The position numbers and the translations under genes were made by a program. Positions 1 to 10,789 of a stretch of DNA of 22,676 nucleotides are shown here, one piece after another. Every line of letters starts with the position of its first letter. Position 1 is the stretch's first letter. Below the pieces are notes generated by a model. It had not been told where the DNA came from. It made no database searches and saw only the letters and a list, made by a program, of their open reading frames with translations. Source of the DNA: Nemertoderma westbladi (Eukaryota > Xenacoelomorpha > Nemertodermatida > Nemertodermatidae); assembly GCA_032718475.1 (NCBI GenBank), contig JAUCBJ010005648.1, positions 1 to 22,676 of the forward strand, in the 5' to 3' direction.

Positions 1-1455
1 CAAATAGCAGTATGCAGTATTCACAGATCAATCGTGCCAGTTTGTTTTGATATTTACAGAGTTTAAAGCCAGGTTGTTTGATGCGTAATTGCAGCCAGGT
101 CAGTCCGGTATGACCATCAGTCAGTTAAAGGATATATGTCCTTGTAATTAAACCTACTAGTGTTGAGCTAAAAAGCATAAAACATAAAACACTAAAAAGC
201 CGTTCTTTCGTGGCTTTTGAAAAACTCGTGACTACTGCTCTATACGAGGATACCAACTCCCTTATTCCACGAAGCTCCCGTTCAACACAGAGAAAGAGCA
301 GTGAGATAGGAAATTTTCAGTTCAGTACTCTGTGATAGGTCAACATCAAGGATAACTCAAATTCTATTGGGAGATACAAAACAAGGCTATGACGCAACCT
401 CCCTAGGCTTGTTGGCCGATTAAACAGAGCCCAGATGCCTGCGTACAGCAAATCAGCCAATAAGCTGGTAACTTGCACTATTTTTAGCTGTAGATCACTT
501 TGAGAGTATTCTTAGCGACTGGGGGGGAACTGGCCAACAAGGCAAACGAATCAGTTATCCCACAAAAGCTTTTACAACCCGAGTAAGACAGTAAGAGTAG
601 GACACGAGTCCAGTTTGCCCTTATCCGAGGCGCATCCCATTGCGTTCGTTGGTCACGCATCAAATGGAGAAGTGGGCTTGGACTGGAAGATGGTGCTGGG
701 CTGCCATAAGGCCAGACAGGATAGGAACGTCATATGCAGCAACTAGCTAATTAATCTACATCGCCTCTTCTGTACTTAACTCTATTTTATAATTTTTAAC
801 TGATATTTGTGCTGTGTGGGGGGGTTTCTCTATAGTTCTCTACCTATTAATTATCAGTAAATGTTTGTCTCTTTATACTTTTAATTAATAGGGTACTATA
901 CCATTAATAGTGCCGGTGTGTCGATTTTTGTATTAAATGTTCCAGAATTTTTAGCACCACCCATGAAACTTTCTACTTTTTTATATTTTATTCATCAAGA
1001 CATGATTGGAGCAAAAAATAGTTTTCATGTATTGGGTAACATCCTTTGTTAAGGGTAATAATATTTAGTATTAAATAAATAATTAAATAGCATTTATATT
1101 AAAAGCCACCCATTTGCCCGAGTAAACAATCTAATTAAACTTATAACATTATTATTACTAATGAGGTGTATTCTTAGAAGTATACTATATTACAGAAAGG
1201 TGAAAGTTCTTCCTAATAAAATTACAGTTTATTAAATATAAGAAATAATTGTATATTATTATTAAGAATTCAGTGCATTAAGCGATATCGAAAGGGGTAC
1301 ATAGATTACACTTTGATTGCCTATTCCTATATGAGACTGTGTGAGACTTGATTTGATTTTGTTGGACTATATGCATGCAATATAAGCAGCCAGAAATTTG
1401 TATAGCAAATTATATTTATATTAAATTTAATATATTTTAAGCAATATGCTCTTTA
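1..1455. other. AT-rich stretch with no recognised gene
   Basis: I see no convincing coding region, RNA gene or transposon end here. Positions 380-760 are less AT-rich than the rest but give no long open frame or familiar protein. From about 780 onward the sequence is strongly AT-rich with short A/T runs. An old, unrecognisable repeat or a small exon in the 380-760 part cannot be excluded. Confidence 0.5.
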
Positions 1456-2474
1456 GGGCGGTGCGTTTTTTACTTTTTTTCGATTTCATTGTTCTACCGG
1501 TGCACAAAAGTTGCCAAATGGTAAATAAATTTCAATCTTTCTTTAAATTTCATCTATATCTTCACGGATCCCAAGAGGGTTGAAATTTTGTGCCATCGCG
1601 ATGCACCATAATGAAATGTATAACAATATAACACATTGATGAAAGATCAATGACCCAAAAAAGAACTTCCTGCATGCATCAAATGTCATAAATTGGGTCC
1701 AAACTTAGTTAGATACCAAAATTTTAATTTTTGGATCAAGGGAAGTTGTGCCACAGGCACATGACCAGAACCTACTCTTTGGCGCAAGTGATGATTATTC
1801 TCAATTTTGGTGGACAACTTTTAGTTCTCCTACGGCATTATTATTATGCTCATTAGAACCGCAATGACCGATTTAGTGGGGGTAGACACCATCAAAATAA
1901 GCATAGAGCGAATTTGATTCCTTGATATAATTCAAAATATCATTTATTGTGTATTTGTCCATATCACATCAAGGCGGTAATGTAGACTTGTGCCGGACTT
2001 CACATTTTCTGCGATATCTCAAGAACTATTCGCTCTACGTTTGTTTTGAAGGTGTCTACCCCCACTAAATCGGCCATTGCGGTTCTAATGAGCATAATAT
2101 AAATGCAGTAGGATAAATCAAAGTTGGCCATCGCGAAAATTGAGAATAATCATCACTTGCGCCAAATGGTAGGTTCAGGCCATGTGCCTGTGGCACTAGT
2201 TCCCTTGACCCAAAAGTTAAAATTTTGGTATCTAACTAAGTTTGGACCCATTTGATGACATAGGATGCATGCAGGAAGTTCTTTTTTGAGTCATTGATCT
2301 TTCATCAATGTGTTATACATTTCATTATGGTGCATCGCGATGGCACAAAATTTCAACCCTCTTGGGATCCGTGAAGATATATGTAGATGAAATTTAAAGA
2401 ATTTTTTTTTGCCTTATTACTTTTGTGCACCGGTAGAACAATGAAATCGATAAAAAGTAAAAAACGCACCGCCC
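1456..2474. mobile_element. Foldback (long inverted repeat) DNA element flanked by TA
   Basis: Two long arms are reverse complements of each other: about 1456-1928 and 2012-2474, separated by a unique centre of roughly 80 bp. The outer ends read GGGCGGTGCGTTTTTTAC on the left and its complement on the right, each bordered by TA (1454-1455 and 2475-2476). Matching landmarks in the arms include CACCGGTAGAAC/GTTCTACCGGTG, TGGGATCC/GGATCCCA and GGGGGTAGACACC/GGTGTCTACCCCC. Arms differ by scattered substitutions and small indels, so the insertion is not recent. No transposase is encoded. The TA duplication would fit a Tc1/mariner-related MITE, but the superfamily is an inference; a PIF/Harbinger-type 3-bp site is less well supported because the flanking third base differs between sides. 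Confidence 0.8.
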
Positions 2475-2990
2475 TAAGTAAGCTCTTATGTCTATCACAA
2501 CATTACAATCGTCATGTTTACGAATATGGCAACGAAATTCTCGAGAACCTACTCAAACTATTATTAAATTTTAAGAAAATAAGTGTAGCCCTTTGTGTAC
2601 CAAAGATAAATTACGTAAGATTTTTACTTCCAAGAAAGTATATTTGATCGTACCAAGGTTTATTTTGTTGTTATATATAAAGAGGATAACCATATTATTA
2701 CTTATCCTACCCTCAAAGGCGGCACACTTCCGCCTTTAACCATTTTCGAAATTTATAAATCTTTCATTTGAACTCCGGGGGGCACACTGCAGCCTTAATC
2801 ATTTGTAACGTAATTATTGGCTAAATTTAAATTAAATTGCATAAACTATGTAATTTAAAATTAATCAAACCAATAGGAATCCCTTCAAGCAATAAATTAA
2901 TTTTTCTAGACCAGTTTTTCCTGCACGACACGAATATGAACTCCATTTATCCGCCCCAATAGTTATAAGAAAGTTATAAGAGGTTTTTAT
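2475..2990. other. Intergenic sequence with one short hairpin
   Basis: No coding region is supported; the short open frame crossing 2387-2647 starts inside the foldback element and resembles nothing. A perfect 8-bp stem, AAAGGCGG (2715-2722) with CCGCCTTT (2730-2737), resembles the hairpin core of the minisatellite that begins at 2991 and is probably an outlying unit of it. Confidence 0.45.
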
Positions 2991-3190
2991 AAAGAGGCGG
3001 CACCCTGTCGCCATGGGAGTCAGGATAATATATGTAAAGGCGGCACTCTGCCGCCATGAGGGTTAGGTTATAATTATATAAAGGCGAAACACTGCTACCC
3101 TGGGGATCAGGATAATATTATATATATGTAAAGGTGGCACTTTGCTGCCATGGGGGTTAAGTTATAATTACAGTATTTAAAGGCGGCATT
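2991..3190. repeat. Hairpin minisatellite, unit 44-50 bp
   Basis: Units begin with AAAGG/AAAGAGG at 2991, 3036, 3080, 3130 and 3179 (the last partial). Each contains GGCGGCA...TGCCGCC or a decayed form, able to fold into a short GC-rich stem. Two subtypes alternate: units 1 and 3 carry a tail like CAGGATAATATATGT, units 2 and 4 a tail like TTAGGTTATAATTA. The true higher-order period is therefore about 90-95 bp. Confidence 0.75.
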
Positions 3191-3450
3191 ATGAGCATTG
3201 TCATGAATTATGAACACGAGTACGTGTCGTGAAAATACGTATGATGAACTCGTACCGTGTTGGTACGCAAAGTGTTAAAGGCAAATAGGTCTATGATACA
3301 GTTGCTGAAGTTAGTAACGTTGTAGCAGGACGATATAGCTGGTTTTCTGCTCTTGTATCTGGGTCAGTACAAAACGAAGACCAAGGACTTACAAAACTAA
3401 GAGGTAAAGTAGCGTTAGGTCCCAAAGAGCGTTAGGTCTCATTGGCATTT
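3191..3450. other. Unassigned intergenic sequence
   Basis: No gene or element end is recognised. A cluster of GTACG-containing inverted words (for example CACGAGTACGTGTCGTG near 3212-3232) is visible but has no clear meaning. Confidence 0.4.
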
Positions 3451-3515
3451 AAAGGAGCAGGTTAGTAAAGGAGCAGGTTACATAGTCATAGTTGGGGGAA
3501 CCAAAACAATAAACG
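3451..3515 (+). repeat. Direct repeat copy 1 (65 bp)
   Basis: This contains a 16-bp tandem pair built on AAAGGAGCAGGTTAGT, followed by GGGGGAACCAAAACAATAAACG. The same arrangement recurs at 3979-4042. The two copies lie about 528 bp apart and in the same orientation, so they could be the remains of short LTR-like ends or of a local duplication. Confidence 0.7.
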
Positions 3516-3978
3516 AAAGTTATCACATGTGTTTCGTACAGGTCTTAAGTCTTTTGGGTCTTGTGTATTTGTTTTGTACTCACCCTTTTGTATTTATTAT
3601 TGCACGATTGTAGCAAATTATTATTGCCAATCTGTTGTTCTATGTACTAATACCGTTGTGGACACCCAAGAGTCTATAGATCGGATTAGAGACCAAGTTT
3701 ATTTTGCAAATTTTTTGACAATAATGCATTACATGCTACGAGATGGGGGGAGGCATGATTATACGAGATAGGGTGTTAAAAGATTGGATGTTACGATATG
3801 GAGTAAAACGAAATATTACAATAATCCTTTTCTTTTATTTCGTGAAGCAATGATTCAAATTTCTAATGCCCTGCTGCTGTACATTCAATATAGAAGAAAT
3901 GTAGAATTCACAGCTCTGAACAAGTACATTTGTTGGGTGAATTCTTAGCCCGCGAGTATTCTTTGCCCGCGAGTTAGT
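3516..3978. other. Spacer between direct repeats, no supported gene
   Basis: The spacer holds an 80-codon open frame (3529-3771) of low-complexity, cysteine- and tyrosine-rich composition with no recognisable domain, which I do not call as a gene. Its right edge (about 3936-3976) contains TTAGCCCGCGAGTATTCTT, which is the inverse of the repeat at 4051-4150. Confidence 0.45.
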
Positions 3979-4042
3979 AAAGGAGCAGGTTAGCAAAGGA
4001 GCAGGTTTCAGAGGAGTATTGGGGGAACCAAAACAATAAACG
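3979..4042 (+). repeat. Direct repeat copy 2 (64 bp)
   Basis: Second copy of the repeat at 3451-3515: the AAAGGAGCAGGTT tandem pair, then GGGGGAACCAAAACAATAAACG. It differs by a few substitutions and one missing base. Confidence 0.7.
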
Positions 4043-4050
4043 TTATTGTT

Positions 4051-4150
4051 TCGCGGGCTAAGAATACCCACGGGCTAAGAACGCAAGGCTAAGAATACCC
4101 ACGGGCTAAGAATGCAAGGCTAAGAATACCCACGGGCTTAGAATACTCGC
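4051..4150. repeat. 31-bp tandem repeat with an inverted counterpart upstream
   Basis: About three units of GGCTAAGAATACCCACGG followed by GCTAAGAATGCAA are arranged head to tail. The segment at 3936-3976 is in the opposite orientation (TTAGCCCGCGAGTATTCTTTG), so the region can form a large hairpin enclosing direct-repeat copy 2. Confidence 0.65.
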
Positions 4151-4808
<658 letters not shown>

Positions 4809-4996
4809 GAATATCCAACTGGCAGTTGTGTTGACATTTGGCTATCAAAAATGGCAGTTGTGGTGACAAAAAAAATAGTGGTAACAAGTTGAGCTGACAT
4901 TTGATCAGGGACATGTGTCCGAAGTTTTGATCGGGTCCCCATGTACTCTTTGTAATGTTAGCACAAGTGCCACTTTGCAATACCTGAAATGAATGA

Positions 4997-6487
4997 AAAA
5001 AAGGGACTGTTCAGCAGTTAAAGGGAACAGTAAGAGAGGGTAGGTTAGAGTTGCAAGAAGTGCAGCAGAGTATCGCGTTAGAACGCGATAAATTGGTAAA
5101 TATAAAAAGGGGTATAACACCACCCCCTGTAACAATGTGTCAACCTGTTAGGTCTGAAGTATTTCATGCGCAAGGTGTGGAGCCTACACGCATCTATACT
5201 GCTAGCGAAGTAGAAACTCCCATAGTAAACCCTATTAAGGGTATTTATAATCCTGTTGATAATGATATTCCACACAGATCTGATAATAATCCGAGAAATT
5301 TATATACCGATAATTCGATATTAAATAATACGATGGCTCAAGAAAGTTTTACATGTCAAATGGCTAGAACCGAAGCCCGTCAAGCGGTAAAAGTGGGAGA
5401 GGTCGTCAAGTTCAATGGAGATGAGATGAAATGGTTACCTTTTAATGAATATTACAAGGATAACATACAGAACTCCATACTATCTAACGGAGAGAAACTA
5501 AGATTCCTCATCGAGTGCTTGGAAGGACCTCCCAAGTTAATGGCGTTAAAGTTTATTGGACATCCAGATGGATTGAGACAAGTTTGGGATACATTAAACA
5601 TCAGGTATGGTAATAGGACTAACATAGCTAGGTATCTGTATGCGAAATTAATGGCGCCCCGAAAGTTTCTTAGCAGCGGGATTATAGAGTTTTCCGACGA
5701 GATTCAGGAGATCTGTAGACAGTTAGACTGGTTGGGTAAGTCTCATGAATACCAGAATTCTATGGTTGTAGGAGCCTTAGCATCAACTTTGCCAAAGGGT
5801 GGAGTAGGTACTCGCTGGGACAAAAAGGTTCTCTATTTGATGGACCAACAACATAGAGATCCAACCATGACGGACCTTCTGTCATTCTTAAATAGAGAGG
5901 TAAGATTACAGTTCCTAAAGCAGTCCAGAGAGAAGACATCGGAAAGTAAGGTAAGTGAAAAACCCGTTACTAGGAGAAAGGTAACACCAGTGTGTTATAC
6001 GGACGATGGCGAAAGCCAAACTTCCTATGACGAGAACAGCGGCAAGGACACCGAAAGATCTTATTATGTCAATAAACGTAAGTAAGTCTAATAATACGTA
6101 AGTAAATCTAAGTCTCGAACCAGTGACAGGAGAGAACAGGTAACAACTCCCCCTATGTCTCCTAAGAGAATTCATGGAAGGAAGCCCAAAGAAAGAGCTA
6201 GCGTACACAACACGATGCAGGTTAAGGTAAGTAACATCAAACCTAAATGTGTATTGTGCGACGAGCCACATCGCTTGAGTGGGTGTGATGAATTCTTAAA
6301 GAAATCCCTGAAGGATAGACATGATGTCATGTGGGATAAGCGGTTGTGTTATAATTGCCTCAGACGAGGACATCAATGACGGAACTGTTACTCAGACGCG
6401 AGGTGTGCTAAGTGCGGCGCGAAACATCATATCTTGCTGCGCACAGAATTTGACAGGACCCGTACGAGTCAGGTAAGTGAACCCTGA
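4997..6487 (+). pseudogene. gag: BEL/Pao gag with three zinc knuckles, interrupted
   Basis: Gag would form the retrotransposon particle and bind its RNA. The frame is open from 4997 to a TAA at 6083-6085. It includes a DUF1759-like region (about codons 115-200 counted from 5051: VVKFNGDEMKWLPFNEYY, then FLIECLEGPPKLMAL). Further stops in the same frame are at 6089, 6092, 6377 and 6485. Downstream are nucleic-acid-binding knuckles: CX2CX3HX4C (from 6251), CX2CX4HX4C (from 6350, crossed by the TGA at 6377) and a third CAKCGAKHH motif near 6405. Three knuckles in this order are usual for BEL elements. A likely start ATG at 4989 is out of frame across an A7 run, so the N-terminus is also broken. 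Several GTAAGT hexamers lie in the 3' half. Confidence 0.85.
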
Positions 6488-7252
6488 CTACATGTCCAAT
6501 TCAGTGATGTGAACGACACTGACCACAGTTCGGAGATGGAAGGATTCTACACGGACGAATTCTCAGATGAAAATGAATCCTGTTATATGATCAACACAAC
6601 TGTGTATCGAGCGCTTACGTATGAGACCGAAACAGAAGGAGAAGATCCTCGACTGTCTATTCCGGATCGACAGCCCTCTTGGAAAGCGCCAACTTCATCT
6701 GTCGGTATCCGAGAATTCCCGGTGGTGCAACTGAGGGTGCATGGAATAGGGAGGAGCTTAATAGTAAACGCCCTCCTTGACTCCGGCAGTACAGGCACCT
6801 TTATCGACAAAGACCTAGCCGAAGATATCTTTGCTGGTCAACAAAAGTTCCGAACCAAACTGAACCTTTCTGGAATTATGCAGGTTTGGAAATCCACAGT
6901 AGCCACAGATTACTATGTGGGTGCGTTGTCCACTCCCCAGGATGAACTAGGAGAAAATAGTGTAAGGTCGGTCAAGATGGTGGCGATAAAGAACTTTGCA
7001 ACTAGCCAAGTGGAGCCTTACAACTGGAATGAAGATCATTTTACCCAGCAACACAACATACCTAGATTCAGTACGGATTATCCAGGGGTACAGATTTTAC
7101 TCGGCCAAAGTGCGCACGAGGCGCTTGAGACATTATAAAAACGGCCTGCTCGACCGCGACCACTCCAGACATATGCGGGAAGAACGAGAGTAGGTTGGTA
7201 CTTCACTGGACCTTCCCATAGGACCTTACTAGAAAGACTCCCAAGTCAATGA
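6488..7252 (+). pseudogene. pro: BEL/Pao aspartic protease region
   Basis: Retroviral-type aspartic protease of the DUF1758 kind, which would cleave the polyprotein. The catalytic motif DSGS is at 6779-6790, in the context ALLDSGSTGTFID, followed by a VQILLGQSAHEAL segment near 7087-7125 where the family carries its conserved second loop. The frame is open from 6488 to a TAA at 7136-7138; the same frame then continues through VGWYFTGP (about 7190-7213), a motif typical of the protease-RT junction in BEL, to a TGA at 7250. The preceding 90 codons are acidic and unstructured-looking. It lies in the same frame as gag, consistent with a single polyprotein. No RT follows. Confidence 0.8.
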
Positions 7253-7269
7253 GTCCACCAGGTGAGTGA

Positions 7270-8253
7270 ATGGAGGAAGATATAAGTGAAGAAGAAATTC
7301 CAGCTGAGGAAACTCCATACTCCTCAGATAATGATGGCATAAGCAATTTATATGACGAGGAAAATACTATCGATCTCCTCACTGAGAACTAAACTTGGTT
7401 AAACCAAGTCAACCTATGTAACCTTATCAACCAACATAGCGAACAGTTCACGTATAATGATGAATTAAACGCAGTGATAGATCTGTCTGTACTACACACC
7501 CCCGGTGACGACGCTGTGTATCTAAACTCACCCACGGATGTTACAAGAAATACAAGTAAATCCGTTATAAAAATCAGGGAAAGTGACTGGAAATCTGGAA
7601 CACCAGACGTCTCGCAAGGACTCTCTCCTCTCCTACAAAGAGCAATAGATCATTATAGCTCCTGGAATCGGCTTTGCAAGGCCGTTGTGTATCTGAAAAG
7701 GTGTTTCCATCATCACTATTCCAGGACAAAGATCGCTAGTGATACCACTCCGATAGTATCTGAACATGTCCATGCTATTAATAACCTTCCCACTTATAGA
7801 GTGTCTGATAGGTTTCTGACTGAGAAGATCAGTTACCAAGAACATGATGATACCAATAAGCAGATACTGAGACTCCTGCAATGTTACAAAGATTCCGATA
7901 AGTATTTCCTGTTGTTGAGAAATCCACAGATGCGCTTAAGGGATCGATTCTCTAGTACAATGATAGATGGGTTAATACGTGTTGGAGGGAGATTAACCAA
8001 TGCTCCATTATCCTTTGACACTAAGTTTCCCATACTCATTAGAAATCATGAAATACAAATCAAGATGATTGTAGATGTTCACAGTAGGCTTTACCATGCT
8101 GGTAGAGAACGAGTTCTTAGCGAAATTCGAACTCGCTATTATTTCCACAAGCCCCGTAGAGCTCTGAACCAAGTTCTTAGGAACTGTATACCCTGTAGGA
8201 AAGCATTTAGTAGGCCTTTAACACAGCGAGAGGCAGAATTACCTAGGGAATGA
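7270..8253 (+). pseudogene. BEL/Pao pre-integrase linker and H2C2 zinc-binding domain
   Basis: Frame 1 is readable from an ATG at 7270 (acidic, about 40 codons) through a TAA at 7390 and then openly to a TGA at 8251-8253. The part from about 7620 matches the conserved segment upstream of BEL integrases (AIDHYSSWNRLCKAVVYLKR; later LIRVGGRLTNA). The integrase N-terminal zinc domain follows, with its histidines near 8080-8097 and cysteines at 8184 and 8193 (CIPCRKAF). The stop at 8251 separates this from the catalytic core in the same frame. The acidic stretch 7270-7473 is not assigned; it sits at the scar where RT and RNase H should be. Confidence 0.8.
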
Positions 8254-8907
8254 GTAAGCTGTTATGAAACACCCTTTACTAATACTGGTGTGGATTTATT
8301 TGGCCCTATTGAAGTATATCGTGCTATGACTATAGTCAAACGATGGTGTGTCATCTTTGTCTGTATGACTTGTAGAGCGATCCATCTAGATATGGTGAAC
8401 GATCTATCTACCAACAGCTTCATATTGAGTTTACGCCGACAGATCGCTCGTTTTGGGACTAGCAACACTATGAGATCTGACAAAGGAACAAACTTCATTG
8501 GCGCCAATAGTGAGATCAAAGCTTATGTGAAAGATTGGAACCAAAGACAGGTGGATGATCAGCTAAAGGTAAAAGCATCTAGCTGGACCTTCAACGCTGC
8601 CGACGCCCCTTGGTGGGGAGGAAGTTGGGAGAGACTAATACGAAGCGTGAAGACCGCATTTCACTTTATAGGGCCGTGCCGCGCGTATCTCACCGACGAA
8701 CTTTTGCGGACGTTAATGGAAGAAATCGCCGCCTATCTTAACGAGAGACTGCTTATGCCAGTCTCATCGAGTCCCGACTCCCTGGAAGCGCTAACACCCG
8801 CGCATTTCCTACTAAAGAAACCTGTAGCCATGCTCCCGCAATCGGAAATCACAGACGGAATCGAATACTGCCGACAAAATGCAGTTATTATCCTGTCGTT
8901 TCGCTGA
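8254..8907 (+). pseudogene. int: BEL/Pao integrase catalytic core (DDE)
   Basis: Retroviral-type integrase core (rve fold), which would insert the element's cDNA into host DNA. The catalytic triad appears complete: Asp at 8293-8295 (DLFGP), Asp at 8479-8481 (RSDKGTNF) and Glu at 8629-8631 (GSWERLIRSVK), with 49 residues between the last two. Flanking family signatures are present: MTCRAIHLDMV, WWGGSWERL and LTPAHFLL. The core is in the same frame as the upstream zinc domain but separated by the TGA at 8251. Reading frame is lost at about 8860-8890, after which the C-terminal domain continues in another frame. The usual family start cannot be chosen because this is an internal polyprotein domain. 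Confidence 0.88.
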
Positions 8908-9280
8908 CCATTTTGAAAAACATTATCTTCCTACGCTACAACTTCGAACAAAGTGGTTTGCGCAGCAAGAAAACGTCAGCGCCGGAGACATGGTCCTTAT
9001 CATGGAATCAGATCTTCCACGTAAGAGGTGGCGGACAGGTCGTAACATCGAGACTCATATATCCGATGATGGTTTAGTGCGATCGGTAGAACTTGTCGTC
9101 ATGCGACGTAACTTTAAGAAACCTGGAATTGTATTCGAAACACAACAACTTAATCGCCCAGTTGGTCGTTTATGTTTACTGGAAAGAGACCGAGAGTTAT
9201 CCGGTAACTATGGAAGGCAAGAGACTCTTCCCACGACCACCTCCCTAATCCAACAAACATCTAGGGACTCCCCAATGTAG
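8879..9280 (+). pseudogene. BEL/Pao integrase C-terminal (DUF5641-like) domain
   Basis: A 133-codon open frame ending in TAG at 9278-9280. The part FADHFEKHYLPTLQLRTKWF, followed by a VSAGDMVLI strand and a basic LPRKRWRTGR segment, matches the domain that closes BEL pol. It is offset by one frame from the integrase core, so a frameshift lies in 8860-8890. The stop lies at the beginning of the presumed 3' LTR. Confidence 0.8.
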
Positions 9281-9770
9281 TGTGTGACTACATTATTTTA
9301 TTTTTTTATTTTTTTACTTATGTATGCATTATTATGTAATTTTAATATTATAATCGTTTTCTTTAATTTTATTTAGTAGAATAATATTTTAACGATTATT
9401 CAGTAGATTAGTGCAATATATTCGTGTTTTATTACTTAATTACTTAGTACAATATATTTCGTTTAACGGCGAGAAATAATTCATTTTCTCTTTCCTTACT
9501 GTCCGTATCATACTATAAATACGTGACTACAGTAAGATGAAATGTCCGTACTTATTAAAAGTACAATATACCACCCCTACTATACTCAAGTATTATTGGT
9601 AAGTAGAGTATTAGGAATGCGAAGTTCAGATCCTCATGTCTCGGCTAAACCAAGCTCTGGGTAGACCTTGGAAACGACTTGCCTCTTCTCACTGACATTG
9701 CTTCATGCAATATTGCTCTCATACCGTATATTAAATAATACATATGGTAGAATGATGTCCATTTAACAGT
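9276..9770 (+). repeat. Possible BEL 3' LTR or 3' untranslated tail, then AT-rich sequence
   Basis: The sequence begins TGTAGTGTGTGACTACA immediately at the pol stop codon, as LTRs often begin with TGT. It holds a TATA-like TATAAAT at 9514-9520. Without a matching 5' copy I cannot prove an LTR or set its end; the right boundary is a guess. No other gene is visible to 9830. Confidence 0.3.
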
Positions 9771-9832
9771 AGCATTGAAGTTCAAAATATTAACAAATAT
9801 TATTAATATAATATCAAATCAAATCTGTATAA

Positions 9833-10218
9833 CAAATCTGTTAATAAATCTTCAAATAAATCTGTTAAACCCTTTGACCATCTGAAATTCTAGTCGATTA
9901 AGATATCGCGGCACCCACCGATATACTTGAAAGACAAAATTCTAGAATCAGTGGTTAATGTCCCCAGACATGTTCTGGAATAAATCGGTGCCCATCTTAA
10001 ATATTTATAACGTTTGTTATAACAAATGTTAAAATAGAGGAAATGCTAACAAATTAACTCTAGAAAATCTATAAATCAAATATGTTAAAATTTTCGATCC
10101 TCTAAAATTCTAGTCAATTAAGATATCGTAGTACTTACCGCTACTCTTAAAAGACAAATTTCTGGAATTAAGGATCCTAGTACCCAGACATGTTCTGGAA
10201 TAAAACTGTGTCTATTTT
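9833..10218 (+). repeat. Two diverged direct repeats, spacing 220 bp
   Basis: Copy A (about 9880-10000) and copy B (about 10098-10220) share AAATTCTAGTC-ATTAAGATATCG, AAAGACAAA-TTCT and CCAGACATGTTCTGGAATAAA in the same order. The last motif contains the inverted repeat CCAGA-CATGT-TCTGG, centred near 9970 and 10190. AATAAA follows the palindrome in both. The copies look like two monomers of an old satellite or interspersed repeat. Confidence 0.75.
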
Positions 10219-10789
10219 AATACCAAATAATAAAATTCACGGGAATAAATTTTAAATTTATATCCTCTCATGAATTTGATAAATTGACATTGTATACAAT
10301 TTATAAACATTCCCAAAATTCCATTAATTAATAGATCATGGGAGCGGAGATTCACCCTATTAAGTATATTAGTGTAAGAGAATCTCCAGTGTACAGTCAA
10401 TAGCCGATAAAATTCATAAAATCATGTATAAGGGGAATATTGACAATTAAAGAATCACTATTAAATAGCATCCCAGATCTGTATGCATGAGAATTACCCT
10501 AATTCTACCACTAGCTTTCCATAATGTCACCATAGTAACAACCATGCTAGAATTAGAAGCGAGTTAAAAGAACAATAGAAAGCTTGCCCCATTGAATAGC
10601 ATGCGGAATAAATAGCACCTTGCTAGTATCCAGGGATACATAATAATAACGTGGCATTCTGGAAGGCATTTGACTAACGGACAAATGGCCCTAATTTGTA
10701 CAAATTGTGACAGGAATGTGGAATTTGTGTATTTATAGGTGAATGTTACTACTAAAGTGTGTTTACAGTAGCGAGTCGCAGTTGTGAAA
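10219..10789. other. AT-rich non-coding sequence
   Basis: No gene is supported. A short inverted pair (AATTCTA near 10502 and TAGAATTAG near 10550) is the only structure noted before the promoter-like motifs at 10730. Confidence 0.45.

Larger units (their letters stand above)
4989..9280 (+). mobile_element. Decayed BEL/Pao LTR retrotransposon, internal region, lacking RT/RNase H
   Basis: The order of domains is gag (DUF1759-like), zinc knuckles, aspartic protease (DUF1758-like), the linker upstream of integrase, H2C2 zinc-binding domain, DDE integrase core and C-terminal DUF5641-like domain. This is the order of BEL/Pao elements. A full BEL pol also has reverse transcriptase and RNase H between protease and integrase, normally over 1 kb. 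Here only about 220 bp separate the end of the protease-side frame (7252) from recognisable integrase-side sequence (about 7474), so that block is gone. Protein-coding frame 2 runs to 7252 and frame 1 from about 7270, with several stop codons. No 5' LTR was found; a possible 3' LTR starts at 9276. The element cannot be autonomous. Confidence 0.88.

Noticed and set aside
2387-2647. 86-codon ORF
   Set aside because: It begins inside the right arm of the foldback element and has no recognisable domain.
3529-3771. 80-codon ORF between the direct repeats
   Set aside because: Biased composition, no domain, no promoter or conservation evidence.
6473-6504. A 32-nt intron (GTAAGT to TTCAG) removing the TGA at 6485
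   Set aside because: Both splice-site words are present, but 32 nt is too short for ordinary animal splicing and the other stops have no similar explanation.
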